Source of the DNA: Ketobacter alkanivorans
GTDB taxonomy: Bacteria; Pseudomonadota; Gammaproteobacteria; Pseudomonadales; Ketobacteraceae
NCBI RefSeq assembly: GCF_002863865.1
Contig: NZ_CP022684.1
Span: 2,075,501 to 2,139,500 of the forward strand
DNA: 64,000 nucleotides
Direction of reading: 5' to 3'
In this document: positions 18,290 through 27,699 of the stretch, piece by piece
Layout of the letters: each line of letters begins with the position of its first letter
Numbering within the stretch: the stretch's first letter is position 1
Made by a program: the position numbers and the translations under genes
Notes under the pieces: model-generated
What the model was told of the DNA's origin: nothing
The model's database searches: none
The model's input: only the letters and a program-made list of their open reading frames with translations

Positions 18290-18501
18290 GATAAAATCCT
18301 GAAATTTAAAAAAATATTCGCCTCTAAGAAGCGACGGGTAGCACGGAAAACTAGACTTAAATTTAGAAACTGCAGGACGAGTATTACAAGTAAGACAACG
18401 AAATGTAGGATTCAAAAATCAGGCTTTCTTTCTAGCTGCAAGTTAGAGTATAGAGAGAACTTGCGATTGTCCAGTGATATTTACGAATTTTCTATCCCTG
18501 T

Positions 18502-18554
18502 GTGCTTCTTGTTCAAAATCACCAAAAAAGCCTTATATTTGAACAAGAAAGCAC
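18502..18554. repeat. Long near-perfect inverted repeat
   Basis: The left arm GTGCTTCTTGTTCAAA (18502-18517) pairs with the right arm TTTGAACAAGAAAGCAC (18538-18554), giving 16 pairs with one bulged base across a 20-nt loop. It begins 12 bp beyond the stop of the zinc-ribbon gene and lies upstream of the cold-shock promoter region. No T-run follows the stem on the minus strand. It may be a terminator-like structure that ends the ectoine operon transcript, or a regulatory site. Confidence 0.6.
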
Positions 18555-18566
18555 CAAAACGCATGC

Positions 18567-18983
18567 TCAGTCAGAGTTCAAATAATGGAGAATCGTGCTT
18601 CTGTTGGGGCTCGCTTTCAACCAAACCGCCACCTCTTGTGCCCGCTCCGCCTCTGAATTGCCCACCACATTCTGCAAACGCTTGAAACGCTGCTGCTCGG
18701 TCACATCCTTTCTTACCCGCTTCTGCCACTGATCAGTGAACACAGAAGGAAGCATTTTGGCCAGATCAAGGGATTTGAGCAGCGTCCATTCACCCCCGTC
18801 AAGCCAAGCTTCATCACACGACCCACACAGATCTATGCGGTTATCCTGATTGCCGGTGATCAGATACTTGGTCATCAGACGGGCACACTTGGGGCAGGTC
18901 AGTGCACTTTTGGTATCACCGGCAACAGGCTCCCCTCGCCCGGCGACAATCCAGAATATCCTACACGGATAAGGTTCAGCCAA
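18567..18983 (-). CDS. TFIIB-type zinc-ribbon protein
   Basis: A 138-residue protein starting at TTG 18983, which overlaps the end of the upstream TPR gene by 8 bp; no earlier ATG fits. Residues about 28-65 form a zinc ribbon of the TFIIB-like (zf-TFIIB) family: LTCPKCARLM, then DLCGSCDEAWLDGGEW. The remainder is helical and basic (DQWQKRVRKDVTEQQRFKRL). Proteins of this family have no settled function. It is the last gene of the transcript that begins with the ectoine genes. Confidence 0.78.
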   Translation of the reverse strand: MAEPYPCRIFWIVAGRGEPVAGDTKSALTCPKCARLMTKYLITGNQDNRIDLCGSCDEAWLDGGEWTLLKSLDLAKMLPSVFTDQWQKRVRKDVTEQQRFKRLQNVVGNSEAERAQEVAVWLKASPNRSTILHYLNSD

Positions 18984-19857
18984 TCAACTGGCGAAAGGCT
19001 TCAAAATCACGCAGCTTATCCAGCGCTGGATCGGTAATCATTTCAACTCGGTAGGAGTCACTCACCTGCAGGGCGCTCTGCAAGAAGCGCACGGCTTCCT
19101 CTTTCTGGTTCAGCGCGGCATAAGCGCATGCCAGCTGATAAAACGCATGGCCATTATTGGGATCAATCACCAATGCCTGGTGACACAAGTTGGCCGCCCA
19201 TTGGGGCTCATTCAGCTCCAGTACTGCGTCTGCCTTATAGGTCAACGCTTCAACATCATCAGGATGCAATTTCAATATCTGATCATAAATTACAATTTTG
19301 CTACTGGGGCCATTATCTTGCTGAGCACGCAACCAAAGCGCTTGAATTTCGCGAGTCAGCTCTATCTCTTCCCGGTTTTCTTCAATGTGCCGGGTTTTCA
19401 GATTCAATTGAGATTCAATGCTGCGCAGGCGCTCCTCATATTCAGCCACCAACTTGGATATTTCATCGTCGGCGACCGTATGCACCCGTTCTTTTATCTC
19501 TCGCAACGATGACCAGCCCACCAAAACCAGAACCGAGGTGGCTCCGGCAATCAGATAGAAAAAATAGGTCACGGTGTTAGTTGAATACGACACAGCGCGA
19601 TCGATAGCAGAATGTTCTCTGTCCAGCATCTGCTGGGTCAGCTGAACTCTCTGGTTCGCCATATCAATGCGCAACTGTTTCAAATCATCCAGCACATAGC
19701 GCTCAACAAACGGGTTGTAGAGCGGCTTATCCAGCTGCTCAATATGCTCGCGACTCTTTTCTTCACGCTCTGTATCAGCGGTGTCGGTTTCTGCCGCTGC
19801 CAAACCAGGCAGCAACATGCAGCACAAGACAACCCAAAAGCCTAGCTGGCGAGACAT
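18976..19857 (-). CDS. Membrane-anchored TPR protein
   Basis: A 293-residue protein with a signal peptide (1-22, GLAAAE). A periplasmic coiled-coil stretch precedes one transmembrane segment at about 98-114 (FFYLIAGATSVLVLVGW). A second coiled coil (about 120-175, RSIESQLNLKTRHIEENREEI is part) and TPR repeats near 190-275 (DDVEALTYKADAVLELNEPQWAANL, NGHAFYQLACAYAALNQ) follow. It overlaps the aspartokinase gene by 16 bp and so joins the ectoine operon. The membrane topology places the TPR domain in the cytoplasm. Its link with ectoine is by position only. Confidence 0.78.
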   Translation of the reverse strand: MSRQLGFWVVLCCMLLPGLAAAETDTADTEREEKSREHIEQLDKPLYNPFVERYVLDDLKQLRIDMANQRVQLTQQMLDREHSAIDRAVSYSTNTVTYFFYLIAGATSVLVLVGWSSLREIKERVHTVADDEISKLVAEYEERLRSIESQLNLKTRHIEENREEIELTREIQALWLRAQQDNGPSSKIVIYDQILKLHPDDVEALTYKADAVLELNEPQWAANLCHQALVIDPNNGHAFYQLACAYAALNQKEEAVRFLQSALQVSDSYRVEMITDPALDKLRDFEAFRQLIG

Positions 19858-21281
19858 ATCGCTCTCCCGTGGTCGTGCACCTCAACCAAACAGCTATGTA
19901 AACTGCGAACAGCGTTTTCGTAATCCTCTTCGTCGATCACAAACTGCATATCCACCTGGCGCAGGGATTGGTGCATCGCCAACACGTTGATGTTCTGATC
20001 CGCCAAGGCGCACACCGCACTCGCCAACATGCCAGACTGTTTCATATCACTCCCAAACGCCGACACAATCGCAACCTTCTGCTGATTGATTTCAGCATCT
20101 GGGAACACACTCTCCAGCTCCCGCCGGATGCGCTTAATCTCTTTCAAGCTGGCTGACAAGTAATGGGTAATGGTATTGGCATTGATGTCCTTGGACACGA
20201 TCTGCACTCGAAAACGTCTGATCATCGCGAGGATCTCACGATCATAGTGGGTTAAATTGCCCGCCATATCCTGATCGAATAATTCCAACGCATAGATGCC
20301 ACGACAACCTGCGATAATTTCCACACGAGGTGCATCGCTGATGTAGTCACAGGTGATCAGGGTACCGTTATGCTCGGGCTCAAAGGTGTTTTTTACCCTT
20401 AATGGAATGTTGTTCTTGCGCATCCCTTTGGCAGCATTGGGATGAATGGCCTCCATACCCAAATTGCCCAGCTGATCCGCTACATCATAGTTGGTACGGC
20501 CGATAGGTACTGCGTTAGCCTCCCCTACAATTTTAGGATCAGCGCTGCTTAGATGAAACTCTTTATGAATAATCGCTTCGCGTGCCTCGGTGAGAACAGC
20601 GATACGACTGAAGGTCATCTCGCTATACCCTCGATCAAAGGTCGACATTAAACCCTCTTCGCTGTGGGCATAGCCGGTAACAATGGGCAGTTCGCAACTT
20701 AGATCCACATCTAACAGTGACTGCCTAATTCGATCATCCAGGGACAGGTAATGTTTTGACCGCCACCCAGTCAAATCGACAAAACGGGCGTTCACACCAT
20801 CCTGCTTCAGCAGTTCGGCTGTATTCCAAGCGCTGTGGGCTTCACCGATGCTTGAGAGCATTTCTCGTACTGTTGCCAGGTGTGACTCGAGAGCAAAGTG
20901 GCCATGCCGACACAGCCGCTGTAAATCACTGAGGCACTGCTCAGCCTCATCCAGTCGCTCTTGTATAAACTGATCGGCACGTTCCAGGGCTTCATGCTTG
21001 AACAAAGAGTCATTAATACGACGCATTTGGTCAGCAACTTTGCCCAAGGCCAATTGCCAACTATCGTCGTTCACGGTATTGGCGAACAATGCAAACACGC
21101 CCGGTTCGCCTGTTTTCTTGTGCTCCAGCAACGCATTGGTAATACCACTGTAAGCTGATACAACCAAAATGCGCTGGTACAACGAGTTCGCTGCAGACGG
21201 CCCGCGCACAATATTGTCGCGCACAGCCGCATAGTCACTCATTGAGGTGCCGCCTACTTTTTCGACGGTATGTTGATTCAT
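19842..21281 (-). CDS. ask: Ectoine-operon aspartokinase (Ask_Ect type)
   Basis: A 479-residue kinase phosphorylating L-aspartate, the first step towards aspartate semialdehyde, the ectoine precursor. The N-terminus VEKVGGTSMSDYAAVRDNI is the kinase nucleotide-binding motif in the K-V-G-G-T-S-M form typical of aspartokinases encoded in ectoine operons. FVDLTGW and GYSEMTFSRIAVLTEA follow. Two ACT-like segments lie at the C-terminus (about 335 to the end). The ectoine-specific enzymes are usually not strongly feedback-inhibited by lysine or threonine; that property is known of the family and was not checked here. It follows ectC by 50 bp and overlaps the TPR gene by 16 bp. Confidence 0.92.
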   Translation of the reverse strand: MNQHTVEKVGGTSMSDYAAVRDNIVRGPSAANSLYQRILVVSAYSGITNALLEHKKTGEPGVFALFANTVNDDSWQLALGKVADQMRRINDSLFKHEALERADQFIQERLDEAEQCLSDLQRLCRHGHFALESHLATVREMLSSIGEAHSAWNTAELLKQDGVNARFVDLTGWRSKHYLSLDDRIRQSLLDVDLSCELPIVTGYAHSEEGLMSTFDRGYSEMTFSRIAVLTEAREAIIHKEFHLSSADPKIVGEANAVPIGRTNYDVADQLGNLGMEAIHPNAAKGMRKNNIPLRVKNTFEPEHNGTLITCDYISDAPRVEIIAGCRGIYALELFDQDMAGNLTHYDREILAMIRRFRVQIVSKDINANTITHYLSASLKEIKRIRRELESVFPDAEINQQKVAIVSAFGSDMKQSGMLASAVCALADQNINVLAMHQSLRQVDMQFVIDEEDYENAVRSLHSCLVEVHDHGRAICLAS

Positions 21282-21331
21282 AGATTCATTCTCTGGGAGT
21301 TAAAAGCACTATAGCAGTGCACTTAGAAAGC

Positions 21332-21733
21332 TCAAGCAATCGTTTCTGCTTCCAGCTCGTAGGCACCTTCAGCGTTGTGCACTTCTTTTCCGTTCAGCGG
21401 AGGATTAAACACGCAGGCCATGGTCATTTCTTTAAATGCACGCAGCACATGCTTGTCGTGCTTATCCAGCACATACAGGGTGCCAGGTTCAATCGGATAG
21501 ACCTTGCCATCATCCAAGGTTTCAACTTCGCCTTTACCACTGACACAGTAAACCGATTCCAAATGATTCTGATAATGCATCTGGAAATCAGCGCCTTCAT
21601 AAATAGTGGTTATATGAAATGAAAAGCCCATGCCGTCATCTTTAAGCAGCATCCGTGTGCTCTCCCAATTGCCATCAGGAGACACAATACGGCGGGCGCT
21701 TTCCTTCGCTTCATTTAAGTTACGAACTATCAT
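21332..21733 (-). CDS. ectC: L-ectoine synthase
   Basis: A 133-residue cupin enzyme that closes the ring of N-gamma-acetyl-diaminobutyrate to form ectoine. It shows the start [18 protein letters not shown], the metal-site region [23 protein letters not shown], and [16 protein letters not shown]. The length matches the family (about 130). It sits 11 bp after the ectA-ectB frame, so it is co-transcribed. Confidence 0.97.
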   Translation of the reverse strand: MIVRNLNEAKESARRIVSPDGNWESTRMLLKDDGMGFSFHITTIYEGADFQMHYQNHLESVYCVSGKGEVETLDDGKVYPIEPGTLYVLDKHDKHVLRAFKEMTMACVFNPPLNGKEVHNAEGAYELEAETIA

Positions 21734-21744
21734 TACGCCCTCCT

Positions 21745-23619
21745 TCAGGAAGCTTTTTTGGCTTCAAAATATACAATTTCTTCGGGGATGGAATCCTCTT
21801 TGGCACAGACTTCACGGATAGCCTGCTCAACGATGTCGATGCCTCGCTTCAGGCTTTCATCACTGATAATCAACGGGCAAAGGAACTTCACTACCTGATC
21901 ATCTGCGCCGCTGGTCTCGATTATCAGGCCCTTGGCAAAGCAGCTCTGGGTAATTTTACTGGCCAGCTCTCCATTTACACAGCTGATGCCCTGGAACATG
22001 CCGCGGCCTCGCGCGGTGAAGTTTCCTTCGCCATATTGATCAACAATACTTTCGAGGCGCTGCTCGATATAACGGCCTTTACGCTTTATCTCCTTGCTGA
22101 AGCTGTCATCGCTCCAGTAGGTATCAATGGCCGCTTTTGCGGTAACAAAGGCCATGTTGTTGCCGCGGAATGTACCGTTGTGCTCACCTGGACGCCACAA
22201 ATCCAAATCCGGGCGTATCAGTACAACCGCAAAAGGCAGCCCGTATCCACTTAAAGATTTGGACAGGGTGACGATATCAGGGTAGATGCCTGCCTCTTCA
22301 AAACTGAAGAAGCTACCAGTTCTGCCGCAGCCTGCCTGAATATCATCGATTATCAACAATACTTCATGCTTTTTGCAGACAGTGTCCAACTGGCGCAGCC
22401 ACTCCATACTGGCTACGTTAATGCCACCCTCGCCCTGAACCGTTTCAACGATCACCGCGGCAGGCTTGTCGATACCACTGCTGGAATCACACAGAACCTT
22501 GTCCAGATATTCTGTGGTATCTATGTTCTCACCTAAATATTGATCATAGGGCATACGGCTGGTGCCTGGCAGGCTCACCCCTGCGGCTCCCCGGTGGTGG
22601 GAGTTTCCGGTGGCTGAAAGCGACCCCAGGCTCACGCCATGAAAGCCATTGGTAAACGAGACAATGTTCTCACGACCGGTCACATTGCGCGCCAGTTTCA
22701 ATGCCGCTTCTACCGCATTGGTGCCCGTTGGCCCGGTGAACTGAACCATGTAATCCAGATCGCGAGGCTTAAGAATTTTTTCGTTAAAGGCTTCCAGAAA
22801 CTCACCTTTTGCCTTGGTATGCAAATCCAAACCGTGGCTAATACTGTCGGCGCTGATGTAATCCAGCAGCTTGCCTTTGAATTTATCGTTGTTATGGCCG
22901 TAGTTCAACGTGCCTGCTCCAGCCAGGAAGTCCAGATACTCGTTGCCTTCCAGATCATACAAAAACTCGGCTTTCGCGCGGTTGAAAACTCGGGGAAAGG
23001 CTCGAGCGTAGCTTTGCACTTCAGATTCAATTTCTTCAAATATTTTCATTTTCTTCCTCGGGTGAGATACAGATATAGAGGCTAACTTCACAGGTTCAGG
23101 GTATTTCCTGTCGCTGCTGTGTCTAAATGGGCCGATGGTGACCAAATGCTCAGTTGCGTGCTGGCCATCAAAATGGTTTACCTCATCAAACATCGGTTTG
23201 TGCGTCAGTGCGCCTTTGAGCTCCCCGGCGATGCTTTCAAACAGGGCCCAGGATGCGGCGTTTGATTGGGTAATGGTGGTTTGGATAGAGGTGATAGTCC
23301 GGTTGCCTTGGCGCTCCAGAAGATTACGCAGCATGCGTTTTGCCAAGCCCTGGCCGCGGGCAGCAGAGCCTACGGCTACCTGCCATACAAATAAAACCTC
23401 TGGGTTCTCGGGCAGTCTGTAGCCAGAAATAAAGCCCACCACCTGGTTTCCGGCCTCGGCGATGACGCTCGTCGAGGCGAAATGTGCGCATTGCAGCAAA
23501 TTGCAGTAGGTGGAATTTTGATCAAGTGGCGGACATTGGGCGATCAGGTTAAAAACTCGGCTTCCATCCTCAGACACAGGCGGACGCAAGCTTATTGACA
23601 AGCTATCACTATCAATCAT
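21745..23619 (-). CDS. ectA-ectB: Fused ectoine enzymes: diaminobutyrate acetyltransferase (EctA) + diaminobutyrate aminotransferase (EctB)
   Basis: A single 624-residue frame. Residues about 1-165 are EctA, a GNAT acetyltransferase ([17 protein letters not shown] at about 81-97 is the acetyl-CoA loop; the usual EctA end TIGPF is at 161-165). Residues 166-190 are a linker rich in basic residues and prolines. Residues 191-624 are a complete EctB, a PLP aminotransferase starting with its own Met ([20 protein letters not shown]). It has DDIQAG and the PLP lysine in [10 protein letters not shown] near residue 454. EctB makes diaminobutyrate from aspartate semialdehyde; EctA acetylates it. In other bacteria these are separate genes. 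A ribosome-binding site precedes the internal Met, so EctB may also be made alone. Confidence 0.9.
   Translation of the reverse strand: MIDSDSLSISLRPPVSEDGSRVFNLIAQCPPLDQNSTYCNLLQCAHFASTSVIAEAGNQVVGFISGYRLPENPEVLFVWQVAVGSAARGQGLAKRMLRNLLERQGNRTITSIQTTITQSNAASWALFESIAGELKGALTHKPMFDEVNHFDGQHATEHLVTIGPFRHSSDRKYPEPVKLASISVSHPRKKMKIFEEIESEVQSYARAFPRVFNRAKAEFLYDLEGNEYLDFLAGAGTLNYGHNNDKFKGKLLDYISADSISHGLDLHTKAKGEFLEAFNEKILKPRDLDYMVQFTGPTGTNAVEAALKLARNVTGRENIVSFTNGFHGVSLGSLSATGNSHHRGAAGVSLPGTSRMPYDQYLGENIDTTEYLDKVLCDSSSGIDKPAAVIVETVQGEGGINVASMEWLRQLDTVCKKHEVLLIIDDIQAGCGRTGSFFSFEEAGIYPDIVTLSKSLSGYGLPFAVVLIRPDLDLWRPGEHNGTFRGNNMAFVTAKAAIDTYWSDDSFSKEIKRKGRYIEQRLESIVDQYGEGNFTARGRGMFQGISCVNGELASKITQSCFAKGLIIETSGADDQVVKFLCPLIISDESLKRGIDIVEQAIREVCAKEDSIPEEIVYFEAKKAS
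23047..23060 (-). promoter_or_regulatory. Internal ribosome binding site and ATG of EctB inside the fusion
   Basis: On the minus strand, AGGAAGAAA directly precedes the ATG at 23049, which encodes the natural EctB start Met. The purine-rich motif and spacing are those of a normal start. It may give free EctB in addition to the fusion. Confidence 0.6.
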
Positions 23620-23897
23620 TGGGAATCTATATCACCTACATTTAGTCATCTAAACACTTTTAAATCTCGCAAACCGTACAAACTGGAGTGTTTATGCATA
23701 TAATGCTACAAATTGACCCAAATGTTGGGCACCCCGCACGATTTTGTGCATAGTACACTAAATATTAATCAAAGCCAAAAATGATCTCAAAACGTCTGCG
23801 AACATTGGCATTGGTTGCTTTATAATCGCCGAAAGGCTTGATTCCACGGATTAGACCCTGGAGATCCGTGGCGCAACACATACAGAGGTGTGACAAT
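23620..23897. promoter_or_regulatory. Divergent ectAB-ectR control region
   Basis: The intergenic region is AT-rich and holds promoters in both directions. For ectR a perfect TATAAT lies at 23821-23826. Just downstream is the perfect 8-bp inverted repeat CCACGGAT (23844-23851) / ATCCGTGG (23864-23871), a candidate operator or leader hairpin. Towards ectAB the minus strand has CATTATATGCAT-type sequence around 23695-23710, but no clear -35 could be assigned. Confidence 0.5.
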
Positions 23898-24404
23898 TTG
23901 AACCCAGTTGATGAAGTTTTGGTGGCTTTACGCAGAGTGATCCGTGCCACCGATTTGCATTCCAAATACCTGGCCAAAACAACTGGGCTTACCGCGCCAC
24001 AAATTCTATTGTTGCGGGCAATACGGGATAAGGGACGTGTCACCATTGGCGAACTGGCCAACGACATTACGCTGAGCCAGGCAACGGTTACCACCATTCT
24101 TGATCGGTTAGAGGCGCGGGGATTAGCGGTACGAGAACGCTCAACAGAAGATAAGCGCAAGGTACATGCGGCCTTGACGGACAGTGGCAAAGCCGTGATA
24201 GCGCAAGCCCCCATGCCATTGCAGGAGCAATTTACGCAGCAATTCAGCGCTTTGCAGGAATGGGAGCAAATGATGATCGTGTCATCGTTGCAGCGTGTCG
24301 CCACCATGATGGACGCACAACTTATCGATGCGTCGCCGGTGTTGGATATCGGCCAACTCGACCGCAGAAACACAGCCGGTACCGACCGACACCCTCTGGA
24401 ATGA
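23898..24404 (+). CDS. ectR: MarR-family regulator of ectoine genes (EctR-like)
   Basis: A 168-residue cytoplasmic transcription regulator. The start is probably TTG at 23898 (AGAGGTG upstream), because this places the family opening DEVLVALRRVIRATDLHSK at residue 4; a GTG at 23868 is also possible. The winged-helix region is clear: GLTAPQILLLRAI, ITLSQATVTTILDRLEARGL and the wing RERSTEDKRKVHAAL. MarR-type EctR repressors divergent from ectoine operons are known from methanotrophs and other marine Gammaproteobacteria. The divergent position here supports the same role; the salt or other signal it senses is unknown. Confidence 0.85.
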   Translation: MNPVDEVLVALRRVIRATDLHSKYLAKTTGLTAPQILLLRAIRDKGRVTIGELANDITLSQATVTTILDRLEARGLAVRERSTEDKRKVHAALTDSGKAVIAQAPMPLQEQFTQQFSALQEWEQMMIVSSLQRVATMMDAQLIDASPVLDIGQLDRRNTAGTDRHPLE

Positions 24405-24415
24405 CGGTGTATTAG

Positions 24416-25873
24416 CTAGCGCCGCCAGTTATGGCATTTCTCAACCCAACGTAGCAGCCAGTCTGGCTTGTGGGCCCGCTTCCATTCCCCGGCGGCGTAT
24501 TTATTGGCTTCGTTCATCGTGGGGTAGATGTGTATGGTGCCCAATATCTGATTCATACCCAACCCATGTTTCATGGCCAGAACATACTCGGCAATCAAAT
24601 CACCCGCATGCTGACCAACGATAGTGACACCCAAAATCGTGTCCTTGCCGGGCTTGGTCAGTACTTTAACGAAGCCATACGCCTCTTCATCGGTGATGGC
24701 ACGATCCAGATCGTCAATCCCATAGCAGGTCACTTCGTAGGGGATGTTCTTGTCCTTGGCGTCTATTTCATTCAGCCCGACCCGCGCCACTTCCGGCTGG
24801 GTAAAGGTTGCCCACGGAATCACCGAATAATCGGCTTTGAACTTTTTCAGGTGCCCGAACAGACCGTTTACGGACGCATACCAGGCCTGATGAGCTGCGG
24901 TGTGGGTAAACTGGTAGGGGCCAGCCACATCACCACACGCCAGTATGTGTTTATAGTTGGGCACTCGCAGCCAGGGGTCTGTTTTAATGGTGCGATTGGG
25001 GTTTAAGGCTATACCAAGCTCCTCCAGCCCCAGGCTGTCCGTATTGGCGGTTCGACCCACGGCCACCAAGATTTCATCGCAATGTACGGCTACCCGCTTG
25101 CCTTTATGTTCACAGATGACGACTTTGTCGCGGGCATAGCGATCTACCCCCACTACCTTATGGTTGGTGAGTACGGTGATGCCTTCATGGGCGAAATTGG
25201 CCGTCACCAGAGCCGAGACCTCTTCATCTTCTCGAATCATAATGCGGGGCAGCATTTCTATCTGTGTTACTTCCACACCAAGGCGACTGAAGGCCTGGGA
25301 TAGCTCGCAACCGATGGGGCCGCCACCTAACACCGCCAGGCGCTTGGGTTTTTGTCTCAAATCCCACACGGTATCGGAGGTTAGGAAGCCAGTATTGGCC
25401 AGACCAGGAATGGGCGGAATGGCCGGACGCGCGCCGGTGGCAATTACGATGCTGCGGGCAGTCAGGGTTTGGCCGTTTACTTCCACCTCCCACGGGCTTT
25501 TCAAGCGCGCATACCCTTGTATGCATTCCACCCCCAGGCTGGTATAACGCTCAACCGAGTCATGGGGCTCTATGGCGCGGATGTTGCGCTGCACCTTTTC
25601 CATAACCTCAGCAAAGTCGAACTCCATTTCCACCGGCCGCAGGCCGAATTCACGGGCTCGAGTCATTTCATGCAGCACGCCCGCCGTTCGCAGCAGGCTC
25701 TTACTGGGCACACAGCCGGTATTGAGGCAGTCCCCGCCCATGCGGTGACCCTCAATCAGAGTCACTTTGGCCTTTACCGCCGCCGCGATATAGGAGGTCA
25801 CCAGCCCGGCTGCCCCGGCACCTATGACGATCATATTGCGGTCGAATGATTTGGGTTTCTTGAATTCGCTCAT
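24416..25873 (-). CDS. FAD-dependent dihydrolipoamide-dehydrogenase-like oxidoreductase
   Basis: A 485-residue pyridine nucleotide-disulfide oxidoreductase. The FAD-binding motif VIGAGAAGLVTSY is at the N-terminus. The redox-active pair is in GGDCLNTGCVPSKS (Cys 49 and 54). The NAD(P) motif AVLGGGPIGCEL is near 180, and the dimerisation domain with a C-terminal H-x-x-P-T-M-N-E site closes the protein (IHIYPTMNEANKY). It resembles mercuric reductases but has no N-terminal heavy-metal domain and no C-terminal vicinal Cys pair, so mercury reduction is unlikely. It overlaps the TVP38 gene by 4 bp. The substrate is unknown. Confidence 0.88.
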   Translation of the reverse strand: MSEFKKPKSFDRNMIVIGAGAAGLVTSYIAAAVKAKVTLIEGHRMGGDCLNTGCVPSKSLLRTAGVLHEMTRAREFGLRPVEMEFDFAEVMEKVQRNIRAIEPHDSVERYTSLGVECIQGYARLKSPWEVEVNGQTLTARSIVIATGARPAIPPIPGLANTGFLTSDTVWDLRQKPKRLAVLGGGPIGCELSQAFSRLGVEVTQIEMLPRIMIREDEEVSALVTANFAHEGITVLTNHKVVGVDRYARDKVVICEHKGKRVAVHCDEILVAVGRTANTDSLGLEELGIALNPNRTIKTDPWLRVPNYKHILACGDVAGPYQFTHTAAHQAWYASVNGLFGHLKKFKADYSVIPWATFTQPEVARVGLNEIDAKDKNIPYEVTCYGIDDLDRAITDEEAYGFVKVLTKPGKDTILGVTIVGQHAGDLIAEYVLAMKHGLGMNQILGTIHIYPTMNEANKYAAGEWKRAHKPDWLLRWVEKCHNWRR

Positions 25874-26553
25874 GCTGTGCGCCGCGCCCTGATACTGCTG
25901 ATTATTTTTTTCGCTGCCAGTGGCAGCAACCCTAATGCTACAAACGAGAGAATCAACTCAAGGGACAGTATGCCTTGCATGGATTCCAATTGGCTAAGCT
26001 GGGTGCCCGCATTCACATACACCACCGTGCCAGCCAGCATGCCGATCTGACTGATCCAGTAGAAATGCCATACCTTGATGGGGGTCAGCGCCATCACAAT
26101 ATTAATCAGGAAGAATGGAAACGCAGGGATAAGGCGCAGACTGAACAGGTAGAAGCCACCTTCCGCCTCAATGCCGTTGTTGATGGTTTTCAGCTGCTCC
26201 GCAAAGCGCTGCTGCACCCAATCGCGGGCGATGTAACGGGCAATCACAAAGGCCAGGGTGGCACCGATGGTGCTGGCAAACGAAACCAGGATGGTGCCAT
26301 ACACCACGCCAAACAAGGCCCCGGCTGCCAGGGTCATGACCGCTGCGCCAGGCAGAGACAGCGCGGTCACCAAAACATAAACGGCAAAAAACACCAGCGC
26401 CACCGTAAGGGGGTTATCCTGCAATGCCTGCTGCCAGGCAGCCTGTTGTGATTGAATGTAATAAAAGGAGAAATACTGGTTAAGATCGAACACAAACCAG
26501 GCACCAATGACAACGCTCGTCAGCACCACAAGAATTAACACTTTCTTTAGCAT
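25870..26553 (-). CDS. TVP38/TMEM64 family membrane protein
   Basis: A 227-residue inner-membrane protein starting at ATG 26553 (AGAGGG upstream; a longer frame begins at 26601). About five hydrophobic helices are seen. The family (SNARE-associated, DedA-like) core is LPGAAVMTLAAGALFGVVYGTILVSFASTIGATLAFVIARYI at about 72-115, with ALTPIKVWHFYW later. DedA/TVP38 proteins are proposed membrane transporters or scramblases. Such genes often neighbour the mercuric-reductase-like enzyme encoded just downstream, and are sometimes fused to it; the 4-bp overlap supports joint function. Confidence 0.87.
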   Translation of the reverse strand: MLKKVLILVVLTSVVIGAWFVFDLNQYFSFYYIQSQQAAWQQALQDNPLTVALVFFAVYVLVTALSLPGAAVMTLAAGALFGVVYGTILVSFASTIGATLAFVIARYIARDWVQQRFAEQLKTINNGIEAEGGFYLFSLRLIPAFPFFLINIVMALTPIKVWHFYWISQIGMLAGTVVYVNAGTQLSQLESMQGILSLELILSFVALGLLPLAAKKIISSIRARRTA

Positions 26554-26650
26554 AAAGCCCTCTGTTATCGCCATGCCCACCAGTAAAGATGGCGGACGCA
26601 CTCTGACGAACTTTCAATAAAACGGTATGATACAGACTCACCAGATGTGA

Positions 26651-27676
<1,026 letters not shown>

Positions 27677-27699
27677 ACGACTATGGCCACAAAAACACT

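Noticed and set aside
24416..25873. Mercury resistance role for the oxidoreductase
   Set aside because: No N-terminal heavy-metal domain, no C-terminal Cys pair and no mer genes nearby.
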